In this document: positions 37,566 through 50,499 of the stretch, one piece after another
How positions within the stretch are numbered: position 1 is the stretch's first letter
Layout of the letters: every line of letters starts with the position of its first letter
Source of the DNA: Cinclus cinclus
Taxonomy: Eukaryota > Chordata > Aves > Passeriformes > Cinclidae
Length of the DNA: 64,000 nucleotides
Reading direction: 5' to 3'
Assembly: GCF_963662255.1 (NCBI RefSeq)
Contig: NC_085049.1
Span: 25,576,142-25,640,141 of the forward strand
Made by a program: the position numbers and the translations under genes
Notes under the pieces: model-generated
What the model saw: the letters and a program-made list of their open reading frames with translations, nothing else
Databases searched by the model: none
What the model was told of the DNA's origin: nothing

Positions 37566-39300
37566 TGTGCCAGGGATCTTGGAGCTTATCTGCTCACCCC
37601 ACTGATCAGCTGAAAATTAACTGCACTAGGACACTACTCCTGGCTGTATCACGCTGTGAGTGTGTGGGAGATGGGAAGTACTGCCCAAAGAAAATCTTGT
37701 AAGAAAGTGCACACTGCTCCTTCAAAATGCCTCTGACAGCTCTTGAAGTACTGGGCTTAATGCCACTTATTGATTTGTAACCACGGAGACAGTGCATGTT
37801 CCCAGTGTAAAGTGAGGGAAAAGCTCTTTTCCTTCACCTCCTCAAGGAGTGAACAATGCTGAAAAATGCTCTTACTCCTTGTAACTTCCCCAAGCCTTCG
37901 CAGGAGGAACCAGCAAATTGTTTGCCTTCTCAGAGGCTGGTGCATTTCCACAAAGGTGGAGAAAATTAACCATTCCTTGCAGAACCAGCCTGGAGCAAAA
38001 AGGGCTAAGCTGTTCTGGGAGATGAGAGATAAGCACACCAGAAAGCCTTATCAGAGATTTGTCTAAACATGCAAAGGTATTTTCTTTGATGAAAGAATCC
38101 AAACAGTTGTTTGAAATGTTCTGTCTCCTAAGATTTGTTTTCAGAGAGATCTTTCTCATGTAATCTTTCTCCTGACAAATTAAGCCTTTCTGCTTAATTT
38201 AGGTTTTGATAAATTTTAATTCAGTTTTTTTAATAAAGATCTTCACTTTCTGAATTAAAAATTCAAAGTGCAAAAACCATAATCAACAGAAAATTCAGTT
38301 CAAAAAACAAAGGCTGAAGAATATTGGACCAATATTTGTTCCGAGTGCTTGTTATTGGGCAAGTCCAAGTCCATTTTAGAAAGGATGGAGTGCTGGAGTG
38401 GGATCCCTGTGATTCAGCCTGGTGTTACCTGGAGTGTGATCAGCACTCACCGATCAGCTGACAGCAAACTGATAACATTTGCTGCAGAATTGATGAAGAT
38501 TTGAGGAAAATGGGCAAAAAGACCAACTGCAAAGCATCAGAACCACAGGTAGGCACCAAAGTTTTGAAACAGGCACTAGAAATAGAAGGTACTAAAGAAA
38601 CCCAGGTAATTTTAAACTGTCTTTCTTTTCTCATAATCTAAAACTCAGTCCTGCTGTTTAACCTGAGACACACTGGAGCTGTGTGGCCAATGTGACAAGC
38701 TGGTAACTTGCCAGAAAAAAAGGTGTTTTGGATCAACTTGTCTGCTTCGCAAACTGTGCTTTAAAAGCATGTTATACCTTCCCATTTTTGTTGGGAATTC
38801 AAAATGTTTGCTTTCAACGTATAGTTTCAACATATAGTTTCAATCAACAGTTTTTCTATTTTGAAAGGAAACTCCCACATTTTGCATGTTGTGGTCAGAA
38901 ACAGAGTACAAGCAAACTGTGTTTTCCATGAACAAAACATGAAAAGTTTTCTCTAACCCAGCTCTTGGAGAAGGGATGGGAGGAAGCGCTTTGAGTCGAT
39001 TCCAACAAAACTAGGTGTTGGCTGAACCCCTTGGTCTGTTATTTGTGTGGCTCCACTCCTGGAAGAGCAGCATCTCAGGCCTTTCTGCCATGGAGCTGGC
39101 TAAGCCAAAGCTGTTTTTTAGTGTGGCTTAGAGGCTGTTGATGGAGTGCACTGAGTCCCTTACACTGTATAAAGGAGAGAGTGATGATCGCGCGAATGTA
39201 GCAAGGATCACTGCATTAAAACCTGCACCACGTTTATCCTCAGCACTGAGGCAAACCAGCGAGGCACCCACCACAGATTTATTTAACCAGGGTGTCATTC
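37566..39300. other. Sequence upstream of the second CpG island
   Basis: No gene is recognised. A 13-base unit is repeated three times at 38812-38850. A TATAAAG lies at 39168-39174, at the edge of the island, and might serve a minor start site. Confidence 0.5.
38812..38850 (+). repeat. 13-bp tandem repeat, 3 units
   Basis: TTTCAACGTATAG, TTTCAACATATAG and TTTCAATCAACAG follow one another, with increasing divergence. Confidence 0.85.
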
Positions 39301-40060
39301 GGTTCTGCCTCCTGCCCACTGCAGCAACTGGGCCGCGGCCGCACCCCTTCCCTTGCCGAGGAGCGATTCGGGGGGACCTCGGGCTGCTTCAGACCGGCGG
39401 CAATGCCGGGGTGCAGAGGTGGGCGGGGAAGGCCGGGTCCCGGGCAGAGCACCCCGGGCTGTTCCCGGGAGCTGGCGGAGTCACGGCTCCCGCGGGTGTT
39501 TTGAGCCTTGACGTGTCCCTCGGTACCAGGGCGAGGTTCGCGTCGCGGTGTTCAGTCACGGGCTGCGCTCGATGGTCTCCGAGGACCCTTCCAGTCTCAG
39601 CGATGCAGCGATCGCCCGTCAGGGGCACCGGGAACTCGGCGGCTCCCTCATGGCCGGCCCCGGGAGCGACGTCGGGCGGTGCCTGGCCGGGCGGGGCAGA
39701 GCAGCGGCTCGGGGCCGGTCCCGGGGCCGCGGGCGAAGCGGGGCGGAGCGGGGCGGGCTCCGAGCGGAGCGGCGCGGGCGGGACGGCGGCGGGGGCTGCC
39801 CGGAGCCGGCGGAGGCGCGGCCGCTCCGGGAGGGCTCTGCGCGGTTCGGCCGCAGGTAAGGGAAGTTCCTGGGACCCGCTCGGAGCCGACTGCGGCAAGT
39901 TCGTGTCCCGGCGGGATCCCGCCGTGCCCTGCCCCGGCGGCTCCTCCTCTGCCGCCGCCATGGCCCGGGGCCCCCGGCAGCGGGGCCGGAGCCGCCCGGA
40001 GACGGGAGCGCCGCGTGTGCCCGGAGCGGGGGGCAACGGGGGGGCTGCTCTGCCACATCC
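39300..40060 (+). promoter_or_regulatory. Strong CpG island, promoter of an unidentified gene
   Basis: The block has very high GC and CpG density, with GC boxes such as GGGGCGGAGCGGGGCGGG near 39740. A consensus donor, CCGCAG/GTAAGG, at 39855/39856 indicates a + strand transcript with a non-coding first exon. The long open frames on both strands here follow from the lack of A/T-rich stop codons and do not resemble known proteins. The gene is not identified. POLDIP3, the neighbour expected from mammalian order, is not supported because its conserved N-terminus is absent. Confidence 0.75.
39700..39855 (+). other. Putative non-coding first exon of an unidentified gene
   Basis: The exon is placed between the GC boxes and the donor CAG/GTAAGG. 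Its 5' edge is a guess, since the start site cannot be read. No further exon is recognised before the window ends, so the first intron would exceed 24 kb. Confidence 0.4.
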
Positions 40061-40084
40061 TGCCAGCCTCTGTCTCCCTCTGCA

Positions 40085-40200
40085 TGTCCCTGTCCCCGCC
40101 TCGTGTTCCTGTCCCCGTGCCCCGCAACACCCCGCCACCCTCTGTTCCCCGGCGTGTCCCTGTCCCCGCGCCGTGTCTCTCTCCCCGTGCCGTTTCCCAG
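40085..40200 (+). repeat. C-rich degenerate minisatellite
   Basis: Variants of TGTCCCTGTCCCCGCGCCGTG recur about six times, with spacings of 18-25 bases. The reverse strand therefore has many GGG/GGGG runs close together and could form G-quadruplexes just downstream of the promoter. Confidence 0.7.
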
Positions 40201-43200
40201 TGCCTTCGGCACTCCCGACCTGCTGTGCTTTGTTTCTGTGCTGGACCTGACGTAACTTTTCGGAGAGTTTTGGGGAGAGGTTGGCGGTCTCCGGTTTAAT
40301 CTTTTCAGGCTCTAGTAGGGCGCTTCAGGCACTGGTGCTGTGAAATTGCAGTTATGAGTTTTATCTAGAGCTAACAAATGTGGTTTGATTTAAGGCCTGG
40401 GGTTCTTACATCCTGTAATTATTTTTCAGAGGTCTGTTTCTGCTCCAGCCGTGACTTGGAAAAGCTGCAATAGCTGTGCTTGCTCACACGGTGCCTGGGG
40501 TGCAGCTGGAGCTGTAAAAAGGTGCTTTACACCTCCGTGGCTGTCTTGGGGGGAAGGGAAGCTTTGGTGTGAAAGGCTTGGCTGTGCTGTAACACGTGTG
40601 TGCTCCCTCGTGTGAGTGAGTGAGGAACACAGGGAAGAGTTTCAGGCTGGGCTTGGCTGTGCCTGAGCCTTCAGAGGCTCTGCTGGCTCTCCTTGCTCTG
40701 GCCCAAGCACGGCCACTGCCAGCAGCACCGAGTGTAGGCTCTGTGTGATTGCTCTGGCAGCCTGTTGAGCAATACAAGTGTCGCTGCATTCCAAAAAGTA
40801 AACAGCAGAAATGGGTCACGGAGTGGGAATATTCTTCATGCTTACACCGTGGAGCTTTGGGGAGGAAGGTGTCCCAGAGTGTCAGCTCGGGATTTATTGC
40901 CTCTGTTAAAGGAGCAGCTGTATCCTGAGGATTTACATTTGTGAAGGATGTAAGTAGAGGTTTCAGTAAAACTGGTGCTCTCAGTGAGGCAGCACGGCAG
41001 GTTGGTTTGAGAGGCATTCTGGAAAGTAGGAAAGCAGAAATCTGTTTCAACTCTCAGTTTCAAGCCCAGCAAAGATGTTGGCCTCTTAACTTCTTCACAT
41101 CACTAAGAAATGAGGAGCCAGAGCACTCCCTCGATTAGTCGAGTAGCCATCCCGGTGGAGTTTTGGCTTTAGCACAGCTTTTTGAAAGGCTGTATCAGAG
41201 ATCAGCTCCTGGCAGTGACAGTGGCTGTCTGTGGTGTGCTGTGGTGCTCACACATGAGGATTGATGTTCCCATGCCAGGAGTGTGAAGTTGGTGTTTCTC
41301 TCCTCCCTGATGGCAGCAGGAGCCCCACCTGCTTGTCTGGCTGTGAGGGAGCCCTGAGGAGCAGGTTCCCTCTTGGGCAGCCCATGTCCTGCCTTGAGCC
41401 CTGGGATTTCATCCATTTGCTGCAGCTGGGTGTAAGAGCTGTGCTGAGGGTTGCTGAAGTTGGTTTGTCCTGTGCACGTGTCTGCAGCAGATCCGGGCTC
41501 AGGAGGAAAGTGGGTGAGGAAGGCTCTGCTGTCCCTGGCACGCAGGGTAGAGCGCCTTGAAACCGGGGATGTCACATGGGGCAGGGAACCCTGGTGAATT
41601 CCATCTTTTTTCGTACTTAGATGCGAGTCCTGTTTCCTTTCTGGGTTGTGCTGCCAGTGCAGTGTGACACACATTGCAGGAAGGACAGGGGAGCCGCTGG
41701 AAATGCCCGGGGAGGTGCATGGGGAGGCTTTGCCTGTGACCCGTGGCAACAGGAGGATAATTGTTAACATTCCTGACATGACAGCCGTTCCCAGGAGACT
41801 GAGGTTCCCAGGTGGTGCTGCCGGCCTGTCCAGTCCCATTGCTCCCCGGTGATGAGCAGGACAAAGTCTGGTCACTGCTCAGTGGCCAGGTCAGGGTGGC
41901 CTGGGGACAGGCAGAGCTGTGTGCCATGAGGTGCTCTGTGCCCTGTCCTTCAGGAGGTTTTGTCTCTTTAACCCATCCCAACGGGGGTTCTCTGATGTTT
42001 CTTTCCCCACTTAAAGGAGCACTTTCAGTGAAGTGGAAATCCTTCCCCTGGAGAGCTTTGAAACCAGCGAAGGTTTAGTCACTTTCTTGTCAGTGGTGTG
42101 ATTGCATCAAACCAGGCCTTTGGCTTGCTGAGCACAAGGGAGTTGCTGTAAACTCCTTTGAGGAACGGACTGATTTTCTTTGTTGTCCTTTGCATTGTTT
42201 GATTTCTGGGAAGGTGGAGGGAGCACAGAGACCAGATTCCAAATCTGGGGCAGATGCTCCAAAAGCATATGGCTGACTCCTGAGGTGGTTCAAAAGGGGT
42301 GCAAAAGCCCCAAATGCATCTGACTGGGGAGTCTGCTGTTTTACAGTAGTTTTAATCAGAGAAAGTAGGAACCCAAATATTAGGCAGGATTTAGGGGAGT
42401 GATAAAACATCCTGTGGTGTTATTAGGGGTGGTCAGTAAAGCCCCTGTCCCACTGCTGAATTTGCACGCCCTTCCTTAAGGAGGTGCTGGTAACTTTTGC
42501 CTGAGCTGCTAAATGGAGATGTGCAAGTTAGGTTGGTATATCTGAGACAGCTTCTTCTCATACTTACCTTGGTGATTGTCAGGGCTTCAAAGCAAAACTG
42601 AAGTTACATGGCAGCTTTAAAGTGTGCAGTTATGATCTGACCTATATCTGCCTGGCCAAACCACATCTGTAAACATACAAAAGCAAAGAAAGGTTTATTG
42701 GAAAGTTCAGGCAGGTTTTGTTGTGTTCAATCCTCTTGTGTGGAACTTCTGCATGCAGCTGTGCATTAAGGATACATGAAACCACTTAATACCTTCATAA
42801 CTAAAACTACTTAATACCTTCCTGTACTTAGGCTGACTAGCGAACCCCTTCCCCCTTTAGTAATTGTGAGATCCCATTAGTCATCCCATTAGTCATCCCA
42901 TTAGTGACTTTGCTTTTGAATCCAGCTCACGGGAGGTAAACTACATTGCCTTGCCTCAAGCTTACTGCTGGTGTTTATGCCCACATGTTTATTTAGCATT
43001 TACTATAAGTTTCTACCCTGGTTGATTGAAGACAGAGTGGTCATTTAATGACAGCTTCAGAAATCACAGGTAGCTCTTTGGAGATGTCTGTCTTGCAAGA
43101 ATTAACCTTTGCATCATACAGAAAAGGCTCTGTGCAATTCCCCAGAGATTACATCTCTTGCTCTGTGTGTGGAAAGGTCAGCATCTAATCCAGAATGAAA

Positions 43201-43885
43201 ACTTTGTCCTCTTGGAGGTCAGTGTTTCTCTTGCGGTGGGGTTTGTTACTTGCACTTGTTGTGTGTTTCCAATTTGAGGCAACTTTGGCAGAGGTAATGA
43301 TAAGTCCTGACATCTCTCAGTGGGTCTCTGGTGGATCTCCCTAGGGAGGGTGCTCAGCTGGGAACATACCTTGAGAGGTAGGGAATGATGCATTTTTCTA
43401 TTCCCTCCCTTTTATTCCCCCTCTTCTCTCTCAGGAATTGACCTGTGTGTTGACTTAGCTCATACTGAAGACAGTGGCTGTTTGTTACTTTTTTTAGTAG
43501 TGCTTGCTGCCAAAACAGTACTTTATTTGTGCTTAAACGATGGAATTTTCAGTAATAATTCAGTTATCACACTGGATTCACAGTTGCTTGCCCTGTGTAT
43601 TGCTCTTGCTATGGGCACACACAATTTCCTGGTGTCCTTTAGTTTCCAAACCACTTTGTTCCTCTGTGACTTCTGTAATACATGAGAAAAGTGTGCAGGG
43701 TTAAAGCTGCACCTTTTTCTATTTGCTGTCCTTCTGTTACTGTTAAAAGGCCAAGATAAACCAATAGTGTAAAAAGCCGATTTCTTTCCTCAGTGGGACT
43801 ATATTTAGGTACAGGTTTTGCAGCACATTGTAGGCAAAGCTTTTCTGCTCCCTGCCCTTGCATGGGTCATCTTTACCATTTAGCA
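40201..43885. other. Probable first intron of the unidentified gene, part 1
   Basis: Unique sequence without recognised exons or CR1. A 25-base tandem duplication (ACTTAATACCTT at 42784 and 42809) and a 12-base triplicate at 42871-42906 lie close together. A reverse-strand ORF at 41195-41875 (226 codons) shows no known domain and is read as chance in GC-rich DNA. Confidence 0.45.
42871..42906 (+). repeat. 12-bp tandem repeat, 3 units
   Basis: ATCCCATTAGTC is repeated twice exactly, followed by ATCCCATTAGTG. Confidence 0.95.
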
Positions 43886-44635
43886 TGGAATCACAGCATC
43901 TCTTAGGTTGGAAAAGACGTCCAAGGTCAATGAGCGCCAACCTTTGACCGATCCCCACCTTGTTGCCCAGCCCAGAGCACTGAGTGCCACGTCCAGGCCT
44001 GGCTTTGACACCTCCAGGTATGGGGACTCCAAACCTCCCTGGGTAGCCTCTTCCAGTGCCTAACCACCCTTTCTGTGAAGAAATTCCTGCTGATGTCCAG
44101 CCTGACCCTTTCCTGGCACAGCTTGAGGCTGTTCCTTTTGTCCTCTCCCTTGTTCCCTTAGAGCAGAGCCTGACTTCCCCCAGCTTCACTCTCCTGTCAG
44201 GGAGCTGTGCAGAGCTAGAAGGTCCCTCCTGAGCCTCCTTTTCTCCAGGCAGAGCCCTTTTCCCAGCTCCCTCAGCTTTCCTTCATCAGACTTGTGCTCC
44301 AGATACCTCCTCAGCTCCGTTCCTTCTCTGGACCTGCTCCAGCCCCTCAATGTCCATCTTGTGTGACAGGTCCAGACCTGGACACAGCACTTGGGGTGAG
44401 GCTTCACCAGTGCCCACGGCGGTGGATGGACAGTCACTGTCCTGGTCCTGCTGGCCACACCATTGCTGACCCAGCCCGGGTGCCATTGGCCTTCCTGCCC
44501 ACCTGAGCAGATGTTGGATCATGTTCTGCCACTGTTGACCAGCACCTCCAGGTCCTTTTCTGCTGGGTACTGGACACTCTGCCTCAGCCTGGAGCAATGC
44601 AATGGGGGAGGAAGGTGGAGAACTTGGGAGATGTT
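43886..44635 (-). mobile_element. CR1 LINE 3' fragment, reverse strand, longest copy
   Basis: On the + strand it begins GGAATCACAGCATCTCTTAG, then GTTGGAAAAGACGTCCAAGG, AGTGCCACGTCCAGGCCTGG and GAAGAAATTCCTGCTGATGT. It extends through CCTCCTTTTCTCCAGGCAGA to GACCAGCACCTCCAGGTCCT. At about 750 bases it reaches back towards the end of the CR1 reverse-transcriptase ORF, but no intact frame remains. Confidence 0.9.
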
Positions 44636-47600
44636 GGGCTGTGTAGTCTAGCCTTGTCAAACCAACATATCTACTGGCTGTGAGCGCTCTGAGCTCTTGC
44701 CATGGAGTGCTTGGTCCCTTTGTGCTGACAGAGCTGATACTTCTGGAGTGTGCTCCTCGCTAGTGGTGCTGGCTGGGAGGTATTGTTTGTGGTAGTGTGA
44801 GGATGCTCCTGTTCCCTTCTGTGCCTCTGCATCATTAAGCAGTGCAGGTTGGGTCAAGGAGCAGCACCGAAGGCCACTTCAGCAGTTTCTGGCTCGTGGT
44901 GTTTGAGGGTAGATAAAAATAACAAACCCAGTGACTTTAAGCAGCCCTTGGCATACATTTTGATGGTAATCACTGTTCCAGCAGGCACAGCGTTGTAACT
45001 CTTGCATTAATAAAATCCCCTTGCCAAATGGTACCTGGGCACAAAAGGCTCCAAGGTCAGGTGTGCTGATGCAAAAGTTAGTTTGCACTTGCATCTTTCC
45101 ATATAAGCTTTTTCCCCAAATGTTAGTGGAGAGCTGAAGGCTGAGACTTGAGCCGGCTGCTGCAGCATCTGAGCTCCAAAGTGGAGAATCTCTGTGCTGC
45201 CAGACAGCTGTTGAATTGTGTCACAGATGGGAAAACCCATCTGATAACCACTACTGTGAATCAGCATCTTTTAAATCCAACAGTTCTCACAGCTTCAAAT
45301 GTGGTGGATTTGGGAGAAGAACTTTGCTTTTGTGTTTTGTTACAGACACATCAAGAGAAGGGGAAATGATAATGGTCTGGTCTTCCTTGCCTTGTCTCAG
45401 GCTGATCAGTTCTGAAAGAAAAGCATAGGAAAAACAGGGTATATTTTATATGTCGGTGTAGAATTAACCCCAGATAGTTCATGGTCACTGCAGTGGTTGT
45501 GAAGGAAGATACGATACACACACAATTTATGGTTGGCAACAGAAAAATAACTGTAAAAGTAACTGTAAAAGCAAACAAACTGCCAACAGAAAAGCCCTCA
45601 GCCTCCTCATTCTCATCTCTTTCCCTTGTTGTGCTCTGTAATGGAGGACAGAAACAAGAACACATGTGCATTTACCCAGTCAGCATCAGGATCTGTTTTG
45701 AGGATGAGGGAGGACTGTTCCTTTCGTTGGTGCTGTGGCAGCTGTGCACACAGCTGTTATCTCCTCTGTCAGCAGGTGTGGCCATGGGGGTCTGGTTCTC
45801 TCCCAGCTTTGTGGTTTGTGGGCTGAGTCTGTCCAAAGAGTCCAGAATAATCCAGAAAGGCTGTTTTACTGAATCTTGATTTCATATTTTCTCTCTAAAA
45901 TCTGTGTACTCACAGGCTACAGACAGGTAAGAAGTTTTGACAGAGATACAGTCTTTGTAGAACATGGGAAAGGTGTGAGCACCATTGAAGGAAATTAGCT
46001 ATTTAGACTAGCCCAGGTCATGCAGAGTGTAAGGGATGAGGAGAAGAACCTGTATCCTGTTTGGAGGCTGGTCTCCATGTTTTTGGGTGTCATGAGGTTG
46101 GCATGTGAAGATGTCTGTAGGATGAAATTAAGGTTCTGCAGAATGTAGTGCTGCTAATTAAGGTCTGTCTTGAAGAGCAGGTGAGAAGAGTATCTTTTTT
46201 GTAAAAATACCCTGAACTGTTGGTGTGTTTCTGAAAATAGTTACGATCTCATGTGGCTGTAGCCCTTGTGGTCTTGGGTTCTGTGCAGCTTTGCCATGTC
46301 CTTACACAGCTGCCATGGATTGGTAAAAATCCCTCTGGCCATATGGAAACTGTCAGGCCCTGTCCTCTGTTAGGCTTGGATCACGTGGACTGCTCCTATG
46401 GAAGAAGTGTTGTGGGTACAGGGAAAGGGAGCAAATGCCTTGGGCTCCTCTCAGTGTGAGGGTGAGTGGATAGTCATAGATGTCAGCTGGGTGGTTGTGT
46501 TTTGCATGAATCTGGAACATTTTCTTGTGTCTTTGAAGCATCCATCTTGTCTGTTCTCCTGGCTTATGTTTTAGACCTGTACTAAAAGTAGGATGGATTC
46601 GTCTTTGTCCATCCCCAGCCTTTGGGGGAAGTGTGCTATCTCTGAGAGCTGTTGTGTGCAGGATGTTGGGGCAGGCAAGGGCTGGGGTGTGGGTGAGGTT
46701 GTGGCTGTGTGGGCATAGGGAACATTCCTGCTGCTGGAACCTGCATTCCAAGCTGGAAAACACGTGGAAGGTGGTGGTTTGATGGCCGTGATGCTCAACG
46801 TTTTTGCTCTCCCTTGTGCACTGGAAGCATCTCTGGTAGACTTTTGTTCATTGGTGTCGGAGGGATGGTACACAGCTCCCTTTGGAAGAACCAGACAAAA
46901 ATTTTATTCTCCCCAGGAAAACCAAGGTGCTCAATCCTATACCTGGCAAATCCTTTATGTGATCTACACACTGAGGACGTCTGTGCTGCGAGGGGCGACT
47001 TCCACCTTGCAGCTGGAGGCTGAAGTAGCCATCCCTGGTGACTTGCCTCAAGATCCAAGTTCAAATGTCTGTTTTCTTGGACCTGGATGTGCATCATAGC
47101 CAATGTCATTGTGCTGGTGGCCTACAGAGAGAGAGAGAGAGAGGAGGACGTGTTGGAGCAGCCAGGGCACGTTGAATGTTCCCTGTTGCTGCCCACAGCT
47201 GTTGGCACAGTGGAGCAGGGGTCTTGCTGAAGAAGATGTGGGTGTGTTGAGCAGCTGGTCTCCAGGAAGGACTTGTGGCAGCTGGGTGACTCCTGGTGGG
47301 TTCAGGTGCTGGCTTTGTTGTAGTATCCTCTGTCCTGCTTCCAAACCAAGATTAAGCCAAGGAAAATATTTCTCTACTCTTAATTTAAATCCCTGGGAAG
47401 TTGGTTTTGCATCAGAGCAGACTTAAAAGACTGAAAAGACTTGTCAGTTGGATCTTAGAGCCATCAGCATTTTTTTCCCTCCACTTAACCAAAGCTGGTT
47501 TAATTTGTGACAGCACTTTTAATTTGTTATGTTTGTAAAGGAACATCACAGGGGAAGTTCAGAAATGCATATTTATATTTCTTGCCTGAGCTTAAATTGG

Positions 47601-50499
47601 CTCCAAGAATTTGTGTTTTTATAAAGAAAAGCTGGATTTTTTTTTCCTGTATCGCACAATATTTGTTTGGTTTATTGTTTGTTTTCTTCTCCTCCAGAAG
47701 GAGCATATAGTTGCTTATCTTGGTGTCCACCTTCTCTTGGATGTGAAACATGTAACTAACAGGTCCTAGCCAAAAGCACCTTCTCAGAGGTTTCCACACT
47801 CATGTGGACCTGGTATTGGACTTCCTCTGCCGGGCAGGGCCACTGCAGTCTCTGATGGTGCTGGACAGAGCTGTATTTTCTGGAATACCTTTAGGATGTT
47901 CAGCAGGAATTTGGATGCTGTGGGGGAGTTTCACCACTCCCTGTCCCCCTCCTTGGGAGAACTGGAGCCTGTGTTTGTGAGGGATTCTAGGCAGGTGTGT
48001 GCCCTGCTCTGGGTGAGTGGGAGGACTGTGGCTGGATGTGGGGTGCAGATGTACCCCCCTCCCTCCCCAGTGCCCTGGCAGGGGCATGCAGCCATCCAGC
48101 AGCAGTGGCTGAGGCTGGGACTGTGCCCCATGGCACTGCAATCTCATGGCTTGCTGCTGGCAGCTGATGGGTAGTGCAACCAGATTTGTGGTCTGCTCTA
48201 ATGCTGGGATGCTGCTGGCAGTGTTGGGGTGGTGGAAACATCTGGGGGCAGCTGGCTGCGAGATGGGGTGAGTCCTGGGGCTTCTTAATGGCGTTGCCTG
48301 TCCTCAGCCAGCTTCTTGGGGAGCTCAGAGGATGATTAATTCTTCCCCCCTTTCAAGCCTTCACAAGAGTTAAAAAAGCAGCATTGAAGATGTGTCTGCA
48401 TATCTGGATGGGCATTAGGTGGACAGAGCAGTCATGGGTTTGTTCTGCAGCAGCAGCATTTTGCTTCCATTTGCAGTAGAGCTTGAGAGTGTCCTTTTGG
48501 TGAGCATGGAGCATGTCTTTTTTGTAAATGCAGCATGGAGATGAGAAGATTGAGATTTGTTTTCAGGGTGGTGCTGGTAAACTTCCTGCAGCTTGTAGTA
48601 GAGATAATTCTGCAGGTTCTGGCTCCATTGTTGTGGCTGGGTCTAAGGTGAGTTCAAGAAAAATGTTTTGGTTGAACAGGCCTTTCTGTTTTATCCAAAG
48701 GGAAGTATCTGTTCAGAGCCTGATCTATTGTTCTCATTACTGAGGGAGTTTCTGAACTAGACCTAAATCCATGATTATTTGCATGTCCTTATCTATGTGA
48801 CACAGAGTTTTCCAGGTCGGTATCTCGTGTTTCAGACTCTCTCATCACGGTGTGCGGTCTTAAATCTGCATATGCATGAATGATCTGTCTTGAAGGGTCA
48901 ATAAGGTGAAAGGCATTTCTCTCAGAAGCATTTTGGGTAGACTCTGAATTTCTGCTGAGGGCTAGAAGTGCTGAGCTCACAGCAAGCTCTTGGGCTGTTG
49001 TTGGAAGGAGAGTGAAATGCAGAGCTGTCTATCCTGACCATCACAAATGCCTGGTGAGGGTGGAGAGGAGGCACTGATTATCTGCGAGGCATGTCAGGTA
49101 TGAGACTTCAATGTAACCTGCTCAGAGGGAGAGGGAAACATCTTGTAGCCTAGCATGACTGTGAGGATTCAGGCCCACCATGCCTCCAGATAGATTTGTG
49201 TTGGAGCAAAACCACAGCCTGGCCTTGGAGAGGATCTCCTTTTGTGCAGGGTGATGGCAGTGGTGGCTGGAAATGTTCTTCTTTTTGGAGCTTGTTGGAA
49301 GGCAGTCCCTGTTACATGTGTATATGTTTACCTCTTTTTTTGCAGAAGTACCAAAGCAGGACCAGATTCAAGGCTATCTTTTGCAAGGAACCTCTGTGCT
49401 GATGTCTCCATCTGAAATCTGTTCCTATTTTCTTCACCTTGTTGCCCTCAGACCTCACGGTGCTTGAAACTCCTCCTCCCTTCCCCATTCTTCTAAGGAA
49501 TTTTGCAAAGAAATCAATAGCTGTCTAGTTATGACAGCAAAATGAAAAAGGCTGTAATGTCTCCATAGCTACCTAAAAAGTACTTGTAAAATGCTGGTGG
49601 AAGAGAGTGCCCTGGAATTATCCCATGCATTCTTTACATGCAGACTGAAAATTGTTTGCATTAGTTAAGTAATCGCTGCACGCTTGTCCAGTGAGCAATG
49701 TGTGGTTACTGCAATACGATTTGTTCCTTAAACCCTGTGAAGCTGAAAAAATGAATTTGTTTTACATAGAAAATGAACTGACCTGCACTCTCTATAGACG
49801 AACTGTTTGTAAATGGACCAGCTTAATCCAGCTTGTTTTTTTTTTTTCTCGTGTTTCATGTAGCATCTGAAAAGAGACAGCTTGTGGCAAATTAGCCAGG
49901 GTGAGACTACAAAAAGATTAAATTATTCCTGTTTGAACAGTTCCCAGCATGTGAGCACTTGCTGCTTGGCTTGTACATCATCTGGCTTGCCAGGGCTGCT
50001 GTGATTGAGGTGAAAGTAAATAACCTCCAACTGGAAATCTTGCTTTTGCCGTAAATGATGACTTATTCATTCACCAGTGAAAATAACACAGAGTTGATGA
50101 ACAAAATCTGTAGTTGCTGTGTGTTTGCCTTTCTTGCAACAGATGTCTCTCCCTGTTGCGTTTCTGAGCAGAGAAGCTGTTTGACATTCTGTCCTGTGCT
50201 GTCCTAGGAAGTCATTTTGCTCCTGGTGGAACCTGGTGCTGGTGTGGAAATGCAGTTGTCAGAGCAGAGGTTTTGTGCTTGGCATGTGTGCATGCCTCAC
50301 TCTGGGGTGTGGCAGCAGAAAAACAGGCAGCAGAGTTGGGCCTGCCCTGTCAGCCAGGGCTGAGCTGAGTCTGGGGCACCTGGAAGTGCAGAAGGAGTTG
50401 AAACAGGGGGATGTTTCTGTAGGGGCTTGCCTTGATATACTGCTGTATCTCTGTGCCTCTTTGAGAGAGGAAGGACTCTGCAGTTTTGAGAGCCACAAT
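44636..50499. other. Probable first intron of the unidentified gene, part 2
   Basis: No exon or transposon is recognised. A GA dinucleotide run lies at 47126-47143. The area around 46.4-48.3 kb is GT- and TG-rich on the + strand, giving many open but meaningless frames. A 10-base T run lies near 49837-49847. Confidence 0.45.
47126..47143 (+). repeat. (GA)n simple repeat
   Basis: Nine uninterrupted GA/AG dinucleotides follow CCTAC. Confidence 0.95.

Noticed and set aside
18212..39300. POLDIP3 and U12 snRNA expected downstream of CYB5R3 from mammalian gene order
   Set aside because: I saw neither the conserved POLDIP3 N-terminus nor U12 snRNA sequence between CYB5R3 and the second island, nor in the island itself.
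39389..40138. 249-codon reverse-strand frame containing MAAAEEEPPGQG
   Set aside because: It is the same GC-rich shadow effect. I found no reverse-strand donor that would connect it to an exon, and no protein I recognise.
39138..40250. 370-codon open frame on the + strand through the CpG island
   Set aside because: It spans AT-poor DNA where stops are rare, overlaps equally long frames on both strands, crosses a consensus donor, and has an Arg/Gly/Pro/Ala-rich composition with no known domain.
41195..41875. 226-codon reverse-strand ORF
   Set aside because: No recognisable domain, no splice or promoter support, and competing frames of similar length on the + strand.
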